A stretch of 64,000 nt of DNA, taken from assembly GCF_021018805.1 (NCBI RefSeq), contig NW_026960611.1, positions 2,294,001 to 2,358,000 on the forward strand, written 5' to 3'. The notes under the pieces were generated by a model. The model was not told the origin of the DNA, did not search any database, and saw nothing but the letters and a program-made list of their open reading frames with translations. The position numbers and the translations under genes were made by a program. Below, in pieces: positions 43,690-55,849 of this stretch (positions within the stretch are counted from its first letter, which is position 1; each line of letters begins with the position of its first letter). The DNA comes from Prinia subflava (Eukaryota > Chordata > Aves > Passeriformes > Cisticolidae).

Positions 43690-44352
43690 TGGCTGAGTTT
43701 GGGGTGGGGGAGACCACAGCCCAGAGAGGACAGGTTTACACAGACTCCCCCAGAACCGGGGATGGGGGAGGAGGTTTCAGGTGTGTGGCATAACCTCTGG
43801 TCAGAGGCAATGAACACCCATCCTCCTTTGCACAAACCAGCCCAGCTGTGAAGACCCTAAACCTGGAAAGGCCACATCCATGGGACACTCATGTGAGAGG
43901 CAGCTGAGGCGGTGTCATAATCCATCAAAGACCCCCCAAAACCACTCCCCAGAGGCCTTGCACCACAGGACTGCATGTGATACAAAGTGATGCAACAGAT
44001 CCAGAGCCTACTGCAAGAGACTGGCCCTCTACCCTGGGGGAGGAACCTGGGCATTACCACCGGGCCTGAATATATATTAATCCATTAGATGTTATGTTTT
44101 TTGGGGGAACTTCACCACCAAGAGGACTAGCTGGGGAGGATCATCAGGATGCTGATGGGATCTATGGAGTGATGATATTTTCTTTATTCTGTCTCTGTCA
44201 CTCTTTTTCTGTGCCCCCACCTCTTTTCTATTTCTTTCTCTTCCTTCTTCTCTGTCTCTCTCTCATATTTACTATCAAATAAAACCCATACTACTGACTT
44301 TTGCATATGGTCTCATTTGCACCTTAATTCCAGCAGAGGCATTTCTAACAAC
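43690..44352 (+). mobile_element. LTR-D2
   Basis: Homologous to LTR-D1 in the opposite orientation. AATAAAACCC (44278) is the polyadenylation signal. It probably ends TCTAACA at 44351. The left boundary is uncertain. Confidence 0.6.
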
Positions 44353-44362
44353 TTTTAAAACT

Positions 44363-44712
44363 GAATCATAACAGCCCTGCAGCCACAGGGGAATCAGCGC
44401 ACCTGCCCTGCCTTGCTGGGAGCCAAAAGCGCCCTCTGCTGGCTGTGGTCATAACAACACCAAAGGGGAAGTTGCTTGATGACCTAAAGAAGGCTGGTAT
44501 TTGGCTCCTGTTTTTGTTTGTTGTTGCTGCTGTTGTTGTTTGTCCTGTTATATATATGTTCTAGTAAATATCTGCTATTTCTTTTCTCATATCTTTGCCT
44601 GCAAGCCCCATAATTTCAAAGGTATAATAATTTGGAGAGAAAAGGGTCATATTTTCCATTTCAGGAAGGTTCCCACCTTCCTTGGCAGACACTTGTCATT
44701 TAAACCAAGACA
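44363..44712 (+). mobile_element. LTR-L5, 3' part
   Basis: It aligns with the 3' half of LTR-L4 (46500-46828) and ends TAAACCAAGACA at 44712. The 5' half is missing. Confidence 0.7.
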
Positions 44713-45073
44713 CCTTGTTAGGGAAAGAGATGATATGTATTTGGGTATTTGTGTGAAGTGAACACTAGGTAAGATTGAGTAGCTGGTGTTTTAAGTTTGC
44801 CCAGTCAAGGGAGAAAAGCACCATGTCCCCTGATTTTATTCCCTGATGTTCAACCCATGGACTACTCTGAAACAGCAAGATGTCACTTCATGTTTGCTGC
44901 CACATCTTTGAAACTGACTCTTGCACCAAGACAGGGAGTAGGGAGTTAATGAAGTCTTGTGCTCACAAACCTGCTGTAGGAGACAGTGCTTAGGCAGCTC
45001 TTGAAAGTGGCACTTGCTAATGTGCCCATTAGTGTTTCTGGAAAAGGCATCCATATTTTCATACATAAAGTAA
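44713..45073. other. unassigned sequence
   Basis: No recognisable feature between LTR-L5 and the TSD of LTR-L4. Confidence 0.5.
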
Positions 45074-46833
45074 AATAATGTTGAGGGTTAGGTTTTCTTT
45101 CCTTTGGTTTCTTTTTACTCAGGGAATTTTGTCTCATAAGTTGCTAGGAAACAGTAACGACTAAATACTTAAAGAAAACTGTCGTGGTGTAGTTTTGTTC
45201 ATTTATTTCATATGACTTTACTCTGTTAAATGGTTTGTTCTTTGTACCCCTATTCCCACTTCCACTTGGTTGCACCCTGGAATTCCCCCTCCTCCGGTTA
45301 CCTGTCAATCCCCTACTCACCCTCCTTGGGAGCCTGCCTGTCATTTTGGAGCCTCTCCTCTAAGCTAGAAAGTTCTAAGGAGGGCCTCGAGTGATAGGTC
45401 AGGACAAGAGGAGGTCCCTCCTTCCCCTACTGTGTTGGTTCCAGAGGATGCCTGTTATCCCTGGAGCCACTCCCAAATCACCCCTGGCTGGCTGATCCTT
45501 TGCCCCTTCCCCTTTCTCCACATCCCACCCCCCCCACCCCCCCCCCCCCCCCCCGTGAAAGCTGCTGTTAGCCAGCAATCGTCGCCCTGCTAGAGCAGAA
45601 TCCGGAGGAGGTCTCACAAGAGACACCAATAACTCCTGTGACAACTCTGCAGACTCCTCCCTTCCTTCCTAGCCTTCGTCACTTCCTTCCACCTGTGTCC
45701 TCTGGCGCTACTCCGAACAAGGACTCACCAGGTTGGTCCAGCTTGCGTGCCTTGCTGGCTGTGCCCAAAGCCGCCGTGGTGCCAGAGCTAGCCAGGTAGG
45801 CTAGCTAGGTGCCAGCTGAGGGGAGGAGAGCATCTGGTTGCACTTCTCTTATCTGAGAGTTTATCTCAGAGGGGCAGAGATACCTCGAGAATTGAGGCTG
45901 GTAAAAGATGAGGCTGGAGCAGTTGCTAGTCTCTCTCTTGGTTGGAGCTGGTGCTTGGGGAAGGGAATTTGCTGCCACTGCTGGAGCCCAGCCTGGTCCT
46001 ACTTCTGCTGTGCAATGAGCCTCTGCTCATGATTGCAGCCACTGAACTGGGACCTTATTAACACCATACTTCACTAAAAAAAGGACTTGCACCATCTGCC
46101 TCAGTGCCTCAGGGAAAACCCTGAGATCCCAAGCCCTTTCCCCCTCCCAGGGAGCCTCTCCCTACCGTGTTTGGGAGCTGGGCTACAGCTTCCCAGCCCC
46201 CACCATTTTTCTGCCACTGCTCTGGGTTTTTTTCTACACTGTAGCCCCCGCACTCCCTGCCTGCCAAGACTTCCTGCAGTTCCAGCCACAGCTGCAGAGC
46301 TTCTGATACATCTAATCCACCAGCCCGGGATTTTTGCTCATTCCTGCCATCCCAGCTTGCTGCTTCCAAGACTCCTTCAGGGGCCCCGCGATCGACTTCT
46401 CCAGTGGGTTTGTGAAGCAAGCCTCTTTCATCCCTTCCTGTCTCGGTCAAGCCGCCATTACCAAGTGCTCCCTGAGCTTGCACTGGAGCGCCCCTTGCAG
46501 CTGGGGGGAAATCATCTCACCTGCCCTGCCCACTGGGAGCCACCAGCACCCCTGCCAGCTGTGACCATAACTACATCAAAGGGGAGAGTGCGTCTGAGAA
46601 GGCCGTTACTGGGGTTTTGCTTCTATTTGTTGTTAATACCATAGTTGTTGTTATTTGTTTGCCCTCTTATACATATTAGTAAAGAACTGTTATTCTTATC
46701 CTCATATATTTGCCTGAGAGCCCCCTAATTTCAAAATTATAATAATTTGGAGGGAAGGGGTTTACATTCTCCATTCCAAGGGAAGCTCCTGCCTTCCTTA
46801 GCAGGCACTTGTTTTTCAAAAGGAGACAAATAA
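45074..46833 (+). mobile_element. solo LTR-L4, TSD AATAA, with an inner insertion
   Basis: It starts TGTTGAGGGTTAGG (45079), ends AAGGAGACA (46828) and has perfect AATAA duplications on both sides. At 1750 bp it is about 950 bp longer than LTR-L1, mainly because of a foreign block of about 650 bp beginning at 45180. Confidence 0.8.
45180..45825 (+). mobile_element. insertion within LTR-L4
   Basis: The block begins TGTCGTGGTGTAG. It is absent from LTR-L1 and L3, and LTR-L homology resumes near 45828. It includes a near-pure C tract at 45525-45553. The TGTCGTGG start is LTR-like, but neither a TSD nor a right boundary could be fixed. Confidence 0.5.
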
Positions 46834-48429
46834 AAATAAGAATTTTATTGGGGAAAAAAATCCCACATTTCATCTGAAACAAAACTCAAAACCACTCTGG
46901 TGGAGATCTACCTCCAGCTGTTTTGGTTTTTCATCTGTTTAAATGGTCAGGATGTAAAGGGAGTGGTTGGGTGCTGCCCAGAGCCATAATCACACTGGTA
47001 ATGCTTCAGTGCTCAGTCATGTATGGTTTCTAGCTGTTACCTAGTCTCACTCAACTTATTTTTAACTTGCTTGGCATCGTCTGTGTGTGTCAGATGTTTG
47101 ATTAGATCCCTGATTTTGTATGTGTAGAAATAAAAGGCCAGCTAAGAACAGACAAGTGTTTTGGCATTTGTTGAAGTATAATACTCCCTAATCACATTTC
47201 TAAACCTGGTAGCTGGAGGGATTAGTTATTAACATGCACACACGAAAGTATATAATTTATTTAACAATTACTTGCTCTTTGTGAAGGGAGTATTCACAAG
47301 CTGCAGTCCCACATCAGCTCCTCTATCTTGTGCTGGGTGAAGCTGCTGTCAGTGACAAAGCTAGCAGATACAGTTTGCTGTTTGCTGGCATGAAGGGCAG
47401 CAAAATACAAATTACCTTGGATATAAGCAGAAGCAAATCTGAAATCCCCTCACAGGACCCCTAGGCAGTCCCATAAAAGCATACCTGACATCTAGATATT
47501 AAGCTGTGTAAATATAAAGAAATAAAATATCATAGGGTGGAAAGATTTAGCAGATATTTTAGTCTTCTCTTCCTGAACACATTGCAATACAAATGTACAA
47601 TAATCTAAATAGCTGTTTAAGAACTTGTAGCATGAAGAGTGGGCAGCAAAGGCTACAACTGTCAGGTAGCAATGTTATATAAGAGCAGCAGAAAGGGAAT
47701 TCAAGAGCTCCTGAATCAAACCCTGTTCTGAGCTTGTAATAGTTTTCCCAGCTCAGCTGGGCATTGTTACCATGAGATTTCCTAGTTTGTTGAGTGTTCA
47801 TATTAAGTAGAAGGTTTTGCACCTTCTCACACTTGGTTCATGTAAACAGGAGAGTGTATGTGTAAATATAATCATTGTTTTTACATTCTTATCCTTGGAG
47901 AGGAATGACTGTGTGACAGTCCCTTTGACCAATGTGGTTGAGAGGTGGGAATACCACTCTCCAATCCATGGTCACCTTGCTAAAAGTATATAATAGGAAG
48001 TAATAAACAAGGCGGGAGATTCTCCCTGCTGCTTTCTGCTCTCCCAAATTCGTAGCTCCGTGTGTCTTTTCGAGCAAAGCTCACAGCGACAGGGCATTAT
48101 GGTGTTTTACCAGGGATTTACATGTCAGGTAGACAGCTTGGTAATCAACAGATTTGTAATTTAGTTCTTGAGTCTATCATGGTGATGTAGCAGTCTGCTT
48201 TTGTAGAATAGAGGTTTGATCTTGTGATTGTACTGAGGACATTTGGAACAGCAATGTTGGTTTTTCCCCATTTGTAAAAAAAAAAAAAAAAGAAGAAAAA
48301 GAAAAAACTAAACAAAACCAAACCCAAAAAACTCCCCAACTCAAAATGATGCCAGAATGATCTTTGCTTTTGTATATTCTCTATATTCTTTACACATATA
48401 TTTGTAGCTGTGGCCTATTATTGTATTTG
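46834..48429 (+). other. unassigned, with one LTR-like segment
   Basis: No coding recognised. At 47890-48110 a TATATAATAGG box, AATAAACAAGG (48002) and a CTTTTCGAGC tail resemble an LTR on the plus strand. An A-rich tract lies at 48276-48300. The rest shows no signature. Confidence 0.4.
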
Positions 48430-50125
48430 TAGCTAGCTCCAGTACCTTTCCCTACCCTAATAGGCAGAAAGACAAAACACATTCCAGAGGCTCCAAACCC
48501 TGGGGTTCTAAGGCCCCTATCCTATCCTATCTTGCTGCTTCCTGGGAACCAAAGTTAAAACCAGCTCTTCAAGACAAATTTCCATAAACAAAGTTTAGTT
48601 CCTATCTAAATGGGGGAAGGGGGAGAGGGGATTCAGAAAGGCTTAGACCAGGGGGGAGTTACCTCACAACTTGTACTAGTTTGAAAGGAAACCATCCCAA
48701 ATCAGAAATATAATTTAATAGGAAAAAATAAATGCAATAATACAGAAACACTGACAGTCAGAATACAACCTGACACCTGGTCTGCTTTTATGACCAGGTG
48801 ACCCAGCTGGTGGATGCAGGAAAGGCTGTGGATGTTGTCTATTTGGACTTCAGCAAGGCCTTTGACATTGTCTCCCACAGCATACTCCTGGAAAAGCTGG
48901 GAGCCCACGGCTTAGACAGGAGCACTCTTTGCTGGGTTAGGAACTGGCTGGATGGCAGAGCCCAGAGAGTGGTGGTGAACAGTGCTGCATCCAGCCAGCA
49001 GCCAGTCAGTAGTGGTGTACCTCAGGGGTCTGTGTTGGGGCAGTTCTGTTTAATATTTTTATTGATGACATGGATGAGGGTATTGAGTATTTCATTAGTA
49101 AATTTGCAGATGACACTAAACTGGGAGCGTGTATCTATCTGTTGGAAGGTAGGAGGGCTCTGCAGAGAGACCTGGAATGGTTGGATGGATGGGCAGAATC
49201 CAATAAGATGGCTTTTAATAAGTTCAAGTGCTGAGTCCTGCATTTTGGCCACAATAACCCCCTGCAATGTTATAGGCTTGGGACGGTGTGGCTGGACAGT
49301 GCCCAGGCAGAAAGGGACCTGGGGGTTCTGGTCGATAACTGACTGAACATGAGCCAGCAGTGCACTCTGGTGGCCAAGAAGGCCAATGGCATCCTGGGCG
49401 TAATCAGCAATAGTGTCCAGCAGGACCAGGGAGGTCATTCTTCCCTTGTACTCGGCATTGGTGAGGACGCACCTTGAGTATTGTGTCCAGTTCTGGGCCC
49501 CTCAGTTTAGGAAGGACAATGAGATGCTTGAGCATGTCCAGAGGAGGGCAACAAGGTTGGTGAGGGGCTTGGAGCTCAAGCCCTATGAGGAATGACTGAG
49601 GGAGCTGGGGTTTTTTAGCCTGGAGAAGACTCAGAGGTGACCTTATCACTCTCTGCAACTTCCTGAAAGGTGGTTGTAGTCAGGTGGGAGCTGGTCTCTT
49701 TCTTCAGGCAGCAACTGACAGAACGAGAGGACACAGTCTTAAGCTGCACCAAGGGAAATATAGACTGGATATTACTAAAATGTTTTTTACAAAAAGGGTA
49801 ATAAAGTATTGGAATAGTTTACCTGGGGAGGTGGTGGATTCACCATCTCTGGATGTGTTTAAGAAAAGACTAGATCTGGCACTTGGTGCCATGGTTTAAT
49901 TGAGGTTTGGGTTGAGTTGGACTTGATGATCCTAGAGGTCTCTTCCAACCTAATGCTTCTGTGATTCTGTGATTCTATGCTAATTTGCTAAACTTATAAA
50001 ACTGTATTCACCCCATGTGGGTAAGGAGGGAATTTTTCCATATCTGCCTCTGGAGGCCTCCAATAAAGACCATCCTTTACATGACCTCCGATACGAATAT
50101 TGTCTCAAAAGTGTGTTGTTTTGTT
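48430..50125 (+). mobile_element. LTR-I2, split by a CR1 insertion
   Basis: 48430-48690 and 49978-50125 match the two halves of LTR-I1 at 31926-32280, including CCTCCAATAAAGACC (about 50059). The CR1 at 48786-49977 separates them. Confidence 0.55.
48786..49977 (+). mobile_element. CR1 LINE, 5'-truncated, RT C-terminal part and 3' end
   Basis: The frame at 48798 carries the LINE RT blocks LDFSKAFD and [11 protein letters not shown] frameshift near 49060 then leads to FADDTK (about 49104), the catalytic box. Later frames contain the LGVLVD and thumb-like regions, with several stops. The 3' end has the CR1-type octamer tail (GTGATTCTGTGATTCTATG, 49960-49978). Truncation at the 5' end is usual for CR1, and this copy cannot move. 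Confidence 0.9.
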
Positions 50126-51410
50126 TCTAGGTCTTAAAGGCATCCAAACAACCCAAACAAAGCCAACTGTGCCCTAGTCTGTTGCCTGGTATACATTATC
50201 CTACTGAAGGATAGTTCCAAGTTGCTCTAAGAAGGATGTCAACTCTGTTCTCCAGCAGAAGTACAGGATGCCAAAGCCTGGAGGCAGCTCAGTCTGATCC
50301 CAGGACCATGTAGATACTGATGGGAAAGCCACACACAGCTCCCTTTTTCATGCTCTCTGGTTGTCACAGTCCCTGGCAAAGGCTGGGCCCTGGGCCAGTT
50401 GCACTCTTCCAGACAACTCCTGGGCATAGTTTGGGAATTAGGTCAGGTCAGGGACAATTTGCAATGTTTTTCATGTGCCTGCCCTGTTTTGAAAGCTGAA
50501 AGTCTGGTACTCTAGTATTGCTTATTTCATGCCGGCTGGTGTCTGGCTGTGGCCAGTTGGCATGATATGTTCGCCATGCATTGCTCTGTGCTCATATACC
50601 AGATGTGCTCACAATGCTGAATGAAAGGAAAATGATACTGCTATGGTCAGGTTAAGACCTTGCATACTCTGCTAGGTGTCTGGGTCCAGGCTTGCAGACT
50701 TGAAGCATCTTGAGGTATCTAAAAATTAAGAGCCTACCTTTATAGTCAGTGCAGAACTATGGGAATACACAAGACAGAGAGTCAGACTTGATTAGCATAC
50801 CTAGTTTGATAACCAAGATGCCATGGCAGTAACAAACAGAACTGTGAAAATTACAGGAGATGGGATTACACCTGCTTATGGGAAGAGAGAAGATTCAATC
50901 AACTTCTGCAAGCAAAGAATTGTTGTAAAATGCATGTTTTCTGTGTGATTTTTAACCTGATTATTGTAGTAGAAATTATTAACCTGTTTGAAATAGTATA
51001 TAAGCTTTTGGGAAACCTGAATAAAATTGAATTCTGATCACCGAATCAGTCTTCCCATCTCTCATCAATCGCCAATACAGAACAATAGGAATTCCAGTGG
51101 GTTATTCATCCCATCCCAAAGCAAGCTCTAAAACAGACCAGATGAACTGTCTTCTAGATAGTCTTCTAGAAAGTTTAGGGTGACTAACTCAGACTTTGAT
51201 GTCTAACTTCTAAATTTTGGTGAAGTGCATCCAACCATCTGTTTGCAGGAATTTGGTGTAGGAGGTAGCCTCAAGGTACCTTCAAAAGACACCACAGATC
51301 TAGCCTGTAAATCCCACAAATGCATTTTCTTGCATATATTATAGAGCAAAACCGTGTTTCAATTATTCTTTTGTGGGACTGAGGTTGGCCCTGTTTCTCT
51401 GATCTCCCTT
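50126..51410 (+). other. unassigned, with an LTR-like 3' part
   Basis: No coding recognised. Around 50995-51085, TATATAAGC, AATAAAATTG and a tail ending ACAGAACA look like the promoter and end of an LTR on the plus strand. The left part of the stretch matches nothing else in the window. Confidence 0.4.
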
Positions 51411-51435
51411 CTCTAGACTTTGTTCTTGCCCCAGA

Positions 51436-51591
51436 CAGTGGCCCATGTGATGCAGCTCCTGGCTGAGAGCGTGGAGATTTTCCAGATGATGCATTTTATG
51501 AGTGATCTGATGGTCTCATCAATGGTTCCAGATGAAACAACAGCTGCTGTTAAGTCATTTGTCTCAAAAAAGGGCAAAAAGACAGGAAAGG
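51436..51591 (+). other. exon-like open stretch, identity unknown
   Basis: A pyrimidine-rich stretch and CAG precede about 52 codons without a stop, ending at AAAG/GTGAAA, a possible donor. The predicted peptide is amphipathic (LLAESVEIFQMMHFMSDLM type), with a Lys-rich end. It does not look like gag, pol, env or LINE protein. It could be a relic exon of a host gene or chance. No flanking exon is visible. Confidence 0.25.
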
Positions 51592-51639
51592 GTGAAACAG
51601 CAGGATCCCTTCATGGTGACAATCTTATCTGTCTGGAAT

Positions 51640-52429
51640 TGTGAATCGTGCAGGGATGATTCTATTGCTCCTTTCCACTCCTCACCCTTTTGCTGAGAAG
51701 CAACCTAAGAAAGGAAACTGGTATGTTTCAAAATAGATGTTTTTTCCAAGCCCTTAGACTTAGTTTTTAAATGTATGCCAAGTGTAAAATGTCACTGCTT
51801 TTCTTCTGGTTTTATTTAGCAGCAGGAGACCATTATTGTCTGTGGCAGTCATAAGGCCTGAGAGGCCTCTCTGGCAGTCAGTTGCCTAAAGGCAAAGAAA
51901 TGCCTAGTCATGGTGACTAGGCCAAATAACCCCTCTCCTGCTCTCGGACCCTCTCTTATCTCCCTGTAAGACAATAGGTCACTTTCTACCCCAACTCATA
52001 CCATTGGACCATTTCTCAAAACCTTGGTACCCTATATAAACCCCACTTTTGCCCAGCTCAGTAGAAGAGCTGTCCCTGAAACCCTTCACAGAGGATGCCA
52101 ATAAAGATTCCTCTGTGGAACTCCATACAGTACTTCTCCTCTCTCTCCCTGTGTCTGCCGAAGGCACTTAGCAAGCTTATGAGCTGAAAATCACTAATAG
52201 AGCTAACACTGCAAAGAGCTGTGACTGCAAAGAGCTGGTATCACTGATAACTAAGCTTGCTAAGTATTGCCTGTGCCTGGGAGCTTTGCCTGAGGTACTT
52301 GGACAGGAGGTACTTACCAGTACTCCCTATCCAGGAACACCTAAGGCAGCTAGGAAGGACTGAAGCACCAAGAAAAATAAAAATTGTACTGGGTAACCCA
52401 AAATATATGTATTGTATTCCATATCTTGA
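51640..52429 (+). mobile_element. LTR-like sequence
   Basis: At 52031-52175, TATATAAACC, AATAAAGATTCC and CTGTGTCTGCCG are LTR-like on the plus strand. The region 52200-52429 is not assigned. Confidence 0.45.
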
Positions 52430-53751
52430 TGTTGGAGTCCATGTTTCCATGGATCCTCCACAGAGAGTGAGAAGTACAGAGATAGAATTAAAACCTTTAG
52501 AAAAATTAGAATATATAAAGCTTTAGATGCATAAAGTAGAAATCTAACCCTCAGCTTTAAGTTTTACATGCCCTAAGTCCTAGGTGTTAGTGTAGAAGGA
52601 CACAGCTTCAGGCCTAGTGGTAGAGTACAGACATAACAAAAATAGGGTAAAGTGCTGCTTGTAATTTTGTATGAACTCTGTGTAGGGAAGACAAAATTTT
52701 TCATATATGCTAAGATAGAAGTTTTCTACATAACAAGATAGAACTTTATGCTAGTAAGATAGAGTTTTACGTTAATAGATATGCTATGTGCGTAGGTTTT
52801 CAAGCTGTTTTTCGTAGTTTTACGAACTTTAGAATTGTACTTAGATTAGTTAGTGTGTAGATAAAATATATGAATATGCATTTTGTAATTTGGTATAAAA
52901 AAAGCCTCTGGGTTAGAAGTGGAGGTGTCTGTCAGTCAGTCGATTGATTGATCAATCTGATCTATCCATCCAACCTCCACTTTCTGCAGCCTGAGGAAGG
53001 AGCCCTGCCAGGGAGCCGAATGGGATTCTAAAGGTACCATCTATTGTTGCCTGAGATCTGGGCCCTGGGGTCCTGTCCCTTCCCCCTGCGAGGGTTCGGG
53101 ACCCCGGGACCCCTCCTTGCCCCTGCTATCCCGTCCCTTCCCTTTTCCCCTCCGGCGTTTGCCCCGGAACTCTGTTCGGGGCTTCTGGAGAGTCTGCGAG
53201 GGTTCGGGACCTCGGGACCTCCTTCCTGTCTCTGCAACCGGGAACTGTGTGGGTTCGGGATTCCCCATCACCATCACGATTCCGCGAACGAGGGCTCTGC
53301 GTGAGTTCGGAATCTCGGGGCCCCTTTCTGTTGTTGTGATCCCCACGGCCGAGCCCCCTGTCTGGGATCTGTGATCTTGTGATCCCTTTCTGTTATTGTG
53401 ACCCCACGGTTAGAAAACCCTGCTTGGGGTCAGGAGATGGGAGGCTGATTTACCTAGAAGCTGTAATGTCAGATTTATGCTTGCTTATAGTCTTACTAGA
53501 GTTTTGCTTGTTAGGAATTCTATGCTTTGCTTGCTGTTTCATTAGAACTTTGTGTGTTAAGACTTCTATGCTTTGGTTATTGTTTTATTTAGACTTTGCT
53601 TGTTTATGTTTATAATTGATTGTATTGTAAGACCGCTCTTAGGACTCTCGCACCTTCAGTTACATGCTTTTATATAATAAACCCCTTTGCTTAGATACTA
53701 AAATGTTGTAAGACCTTATAAAGACTCTATACCCGTACCACTGCCTCGGCA
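52430..53751 (+). mobile_element. LTR-G2
   Basis: 1322 bp, TGTTGGAGTCCATG to CCTCGGCA, homologous to LTR-G1 in inverted orientation. AATAAACCCC at 53676 is the likely polyadenylation signal. A GC-rich centre has degenerate repeats of the word GTTCGGGACC. The flanks TCTTGA and TCTTTC agree at four of six bases, so the TSD is decayed. Confidence 0.85.
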
Positions 53752-55202
53752 TCTTTCCTATGCCAATCTGCCCAAGATTGTTACTGTCCCTTTAAGACCC
53801 AGGGTCTGGAAGCAGAACTAGAGTATTTTACCCTGGGTCATTGGAGGCGGGAGGGGTTCCTGGAGTCCCTTTAATAGATAGGGAACACTCTTGCAGAGCC
53901 CTCTTTCTTGTTTCTTGCTGGGCTGCCAAGAGAGTTGCTTAGGGCAGGGTCTCCAAGCCAAGGCAGAGAGAGGAAGAAGCCTTCTTTGGTTTCTCTCTGA
54001 GCTCCATGGGAAGTTGCCTGGTGCAGGTTTCTGAGAAACTGCATTTTGCATTCCTAAACTATTTTGGAGCAAATATTGCAACATCTTATTTTTTTGGCAG
54101 TGGTTGCCAGGGGCAACCTCTGTCTCTGGAGCCAGAGCTTTCAGTGCGGGGCTGTAGATTCCTGTTCCTGGCTAGTCCATTTTCTTTCCCCTGCAATGCA
54201 GCACCAATTCGGAACTGCAGCACCGATACCAACTGGGTCCAGTCGGCTGAAAAGAAGCAGAGGAACTGACAATGTGGGTTCAGAGCTGCCCCAGACAACG
54301 CCAGCACCAGTGGAACTGACACCACAAGAAGTGGGGCTTCTCCAGCATCATGTCTTTGTCCCCTGGGCCATGTGGTCTTCTACTGAGGCCACCATATTGG
54401 GAGAGGGGCTCCTGTGACATCTTTGATCACAGGGAGTCCACGGGGTTCAGCACATTTGTATCTAGTGCTTATTACTGTTATCCTAGTTGCTGCTGTTTTG
54501 TTTTTTAGTAAACTGGGGTTTTTTTCTCTTGTATATTATGATGGCTAACAGCTGGCCTGAAAGCCTCACAGACACAAGTAACCCTGATCTTGACTTGATC
54601 AGCCTGTACCTGTGAGAAAAAGAAGTAAACATCTTTAAGGAAGAAAGCACTAAAAAGGGGAAGGACTTAACAGCAAGGAATGGATGCTGGCCAATCTTTG
54701 GCAAGCACATACGCAGGCAGCTATTGGCCAGTGAACTTGGTGGCAACAAGTTGCTAGCATATTGGGATCAAACGTGTGATTTTTGAAAAACATATAAATA
54801 TGAACTGTGAACAATAAAGATTGCTATTGCTGCTTGAACCTTGGAGTGTTGTGTCCGTCTCTACTGAGACAATATATTTTCAGATATTTCTCTCCTTATT
54901 GGTGAAAGGGAAGTGGTTAAAACTTAAGGGGAAGTAGCTTGTTTCCCAGGCCCACCCTGTAAATCGTCTACAATCAAGAAAATCATCTATTGACATTACC
55001 TGTTAAATAAGTGCAAATATGCCTAGGGAATTTATGTAAGCCCAAGCTGATGTCAGGAATGGACTTGTGAAAAAAAAAAACCCAAAACAAATGACAAATC
55101 CTAGAACATCTTAAAGAGGCAGAGTTGCTTCATCAGATCATGTCTTCATTTGAAAATGTTGTGCTTGCCTGTAACCGAATTTCTTAGAGATCGTGGGCAT
55201 AA
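53752..55202 (+). mobile_element. LTR-like remnants
   Basis: Two parts. 53752-54480 has no coding but recalls LTR-L/ERVL LTRs in layout (CTGTCCCTTTAAGACC near the left). In 54540-54875, TATAAATATG, AATAAAGATTGC and an end at CTACTGAGACA suggest an LTR on the plus strand. 54880-55202 is unassigned. Confidence 0.4.
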
Positions 55203-55568
55203 TGTGCTGTGGAGTGAAATGTGAGCTATCCCAAACTAGGCCTCAGACTAGGCCTCAGACCTGGGCCTGCTAGGCCCCAGCGTCTAACCTACGTAGAACT
55301 AGATAAGCTTGTGGTGCCGTAGAAGCTGGGTTAAGGTATGGGTGTCAATAGAATAGGGCAATTACTGTGAAAATGCGGTAGCTGCCTTAAGCTGTGAATG
55401 TTTACATATTTGCTCACGCTCCCCTGCCAACAGAAATGCACCTGTTACTGTAAACTATTCTTACTGTATATAACCGGCCATCTCGTGAATAAAGAGGAGA
55501 ACTTATATGATCATGTTGGTCTGACCTACGTTGCACGGTCTCCGATCCCACTTATAGTCCCAGCTTCA
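55203..55568 (+). mobile_element. 5' LTR of the betaretrovirus-like provirus
   Basis: About 366 bp from TGTGCTGTGG to CAGCTTCA. It has GAGCTATCC and AGGCCTCAG blocks, TATATAACCGG (55467) and AATAAAGAGG (55488), with the same order of motifs as the LTR at 12752-13140. The left boundary is inferred. Confidence 0.75.
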
Positions 55569-55571
55569 TAC

Positions 55572-55589
55572 TGGCTCCTGAGCAGGGAC
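55572..55589 (+). other. primer binding site, tRNA-Lys-type, mutated
   Basis: TGGCTCCTGAGCAGGGAC differs from the perfect site at 12732-12749 at three positions. It lies three bases after the LTR. Confidence 0.75.
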
Positions 55590-55849
55590 ACGGTTTTGTT
55601 TTTTATTTTTTCCTTCAATGGAGATACTTTCACGTTTAAATATGGATTTAATTTGATTTTATTTCACTTCAGTGTGCATTATTTCACTTTAATGTGGGCT
55701 TAAATGTGAAAAGTCCTTGCCATTTCGGAAGTCAGTTTGTGTGCCTGGATTTGATTTGAATGGGACATACAGACATTCCTTAACTCACAAGGCTGGGGTC
55801 GGAGAGTGTTTGTTGCCTGATTTCGCCTGAAGGACTGTAGCGCTGCACT

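Noticed and set aside
45525..45553. C-rich run as a functional i-motif or promoter
   Set aside because: A homopolymer-like run inside an inserted LTR-like block; nothing else around it suggests a promoter.
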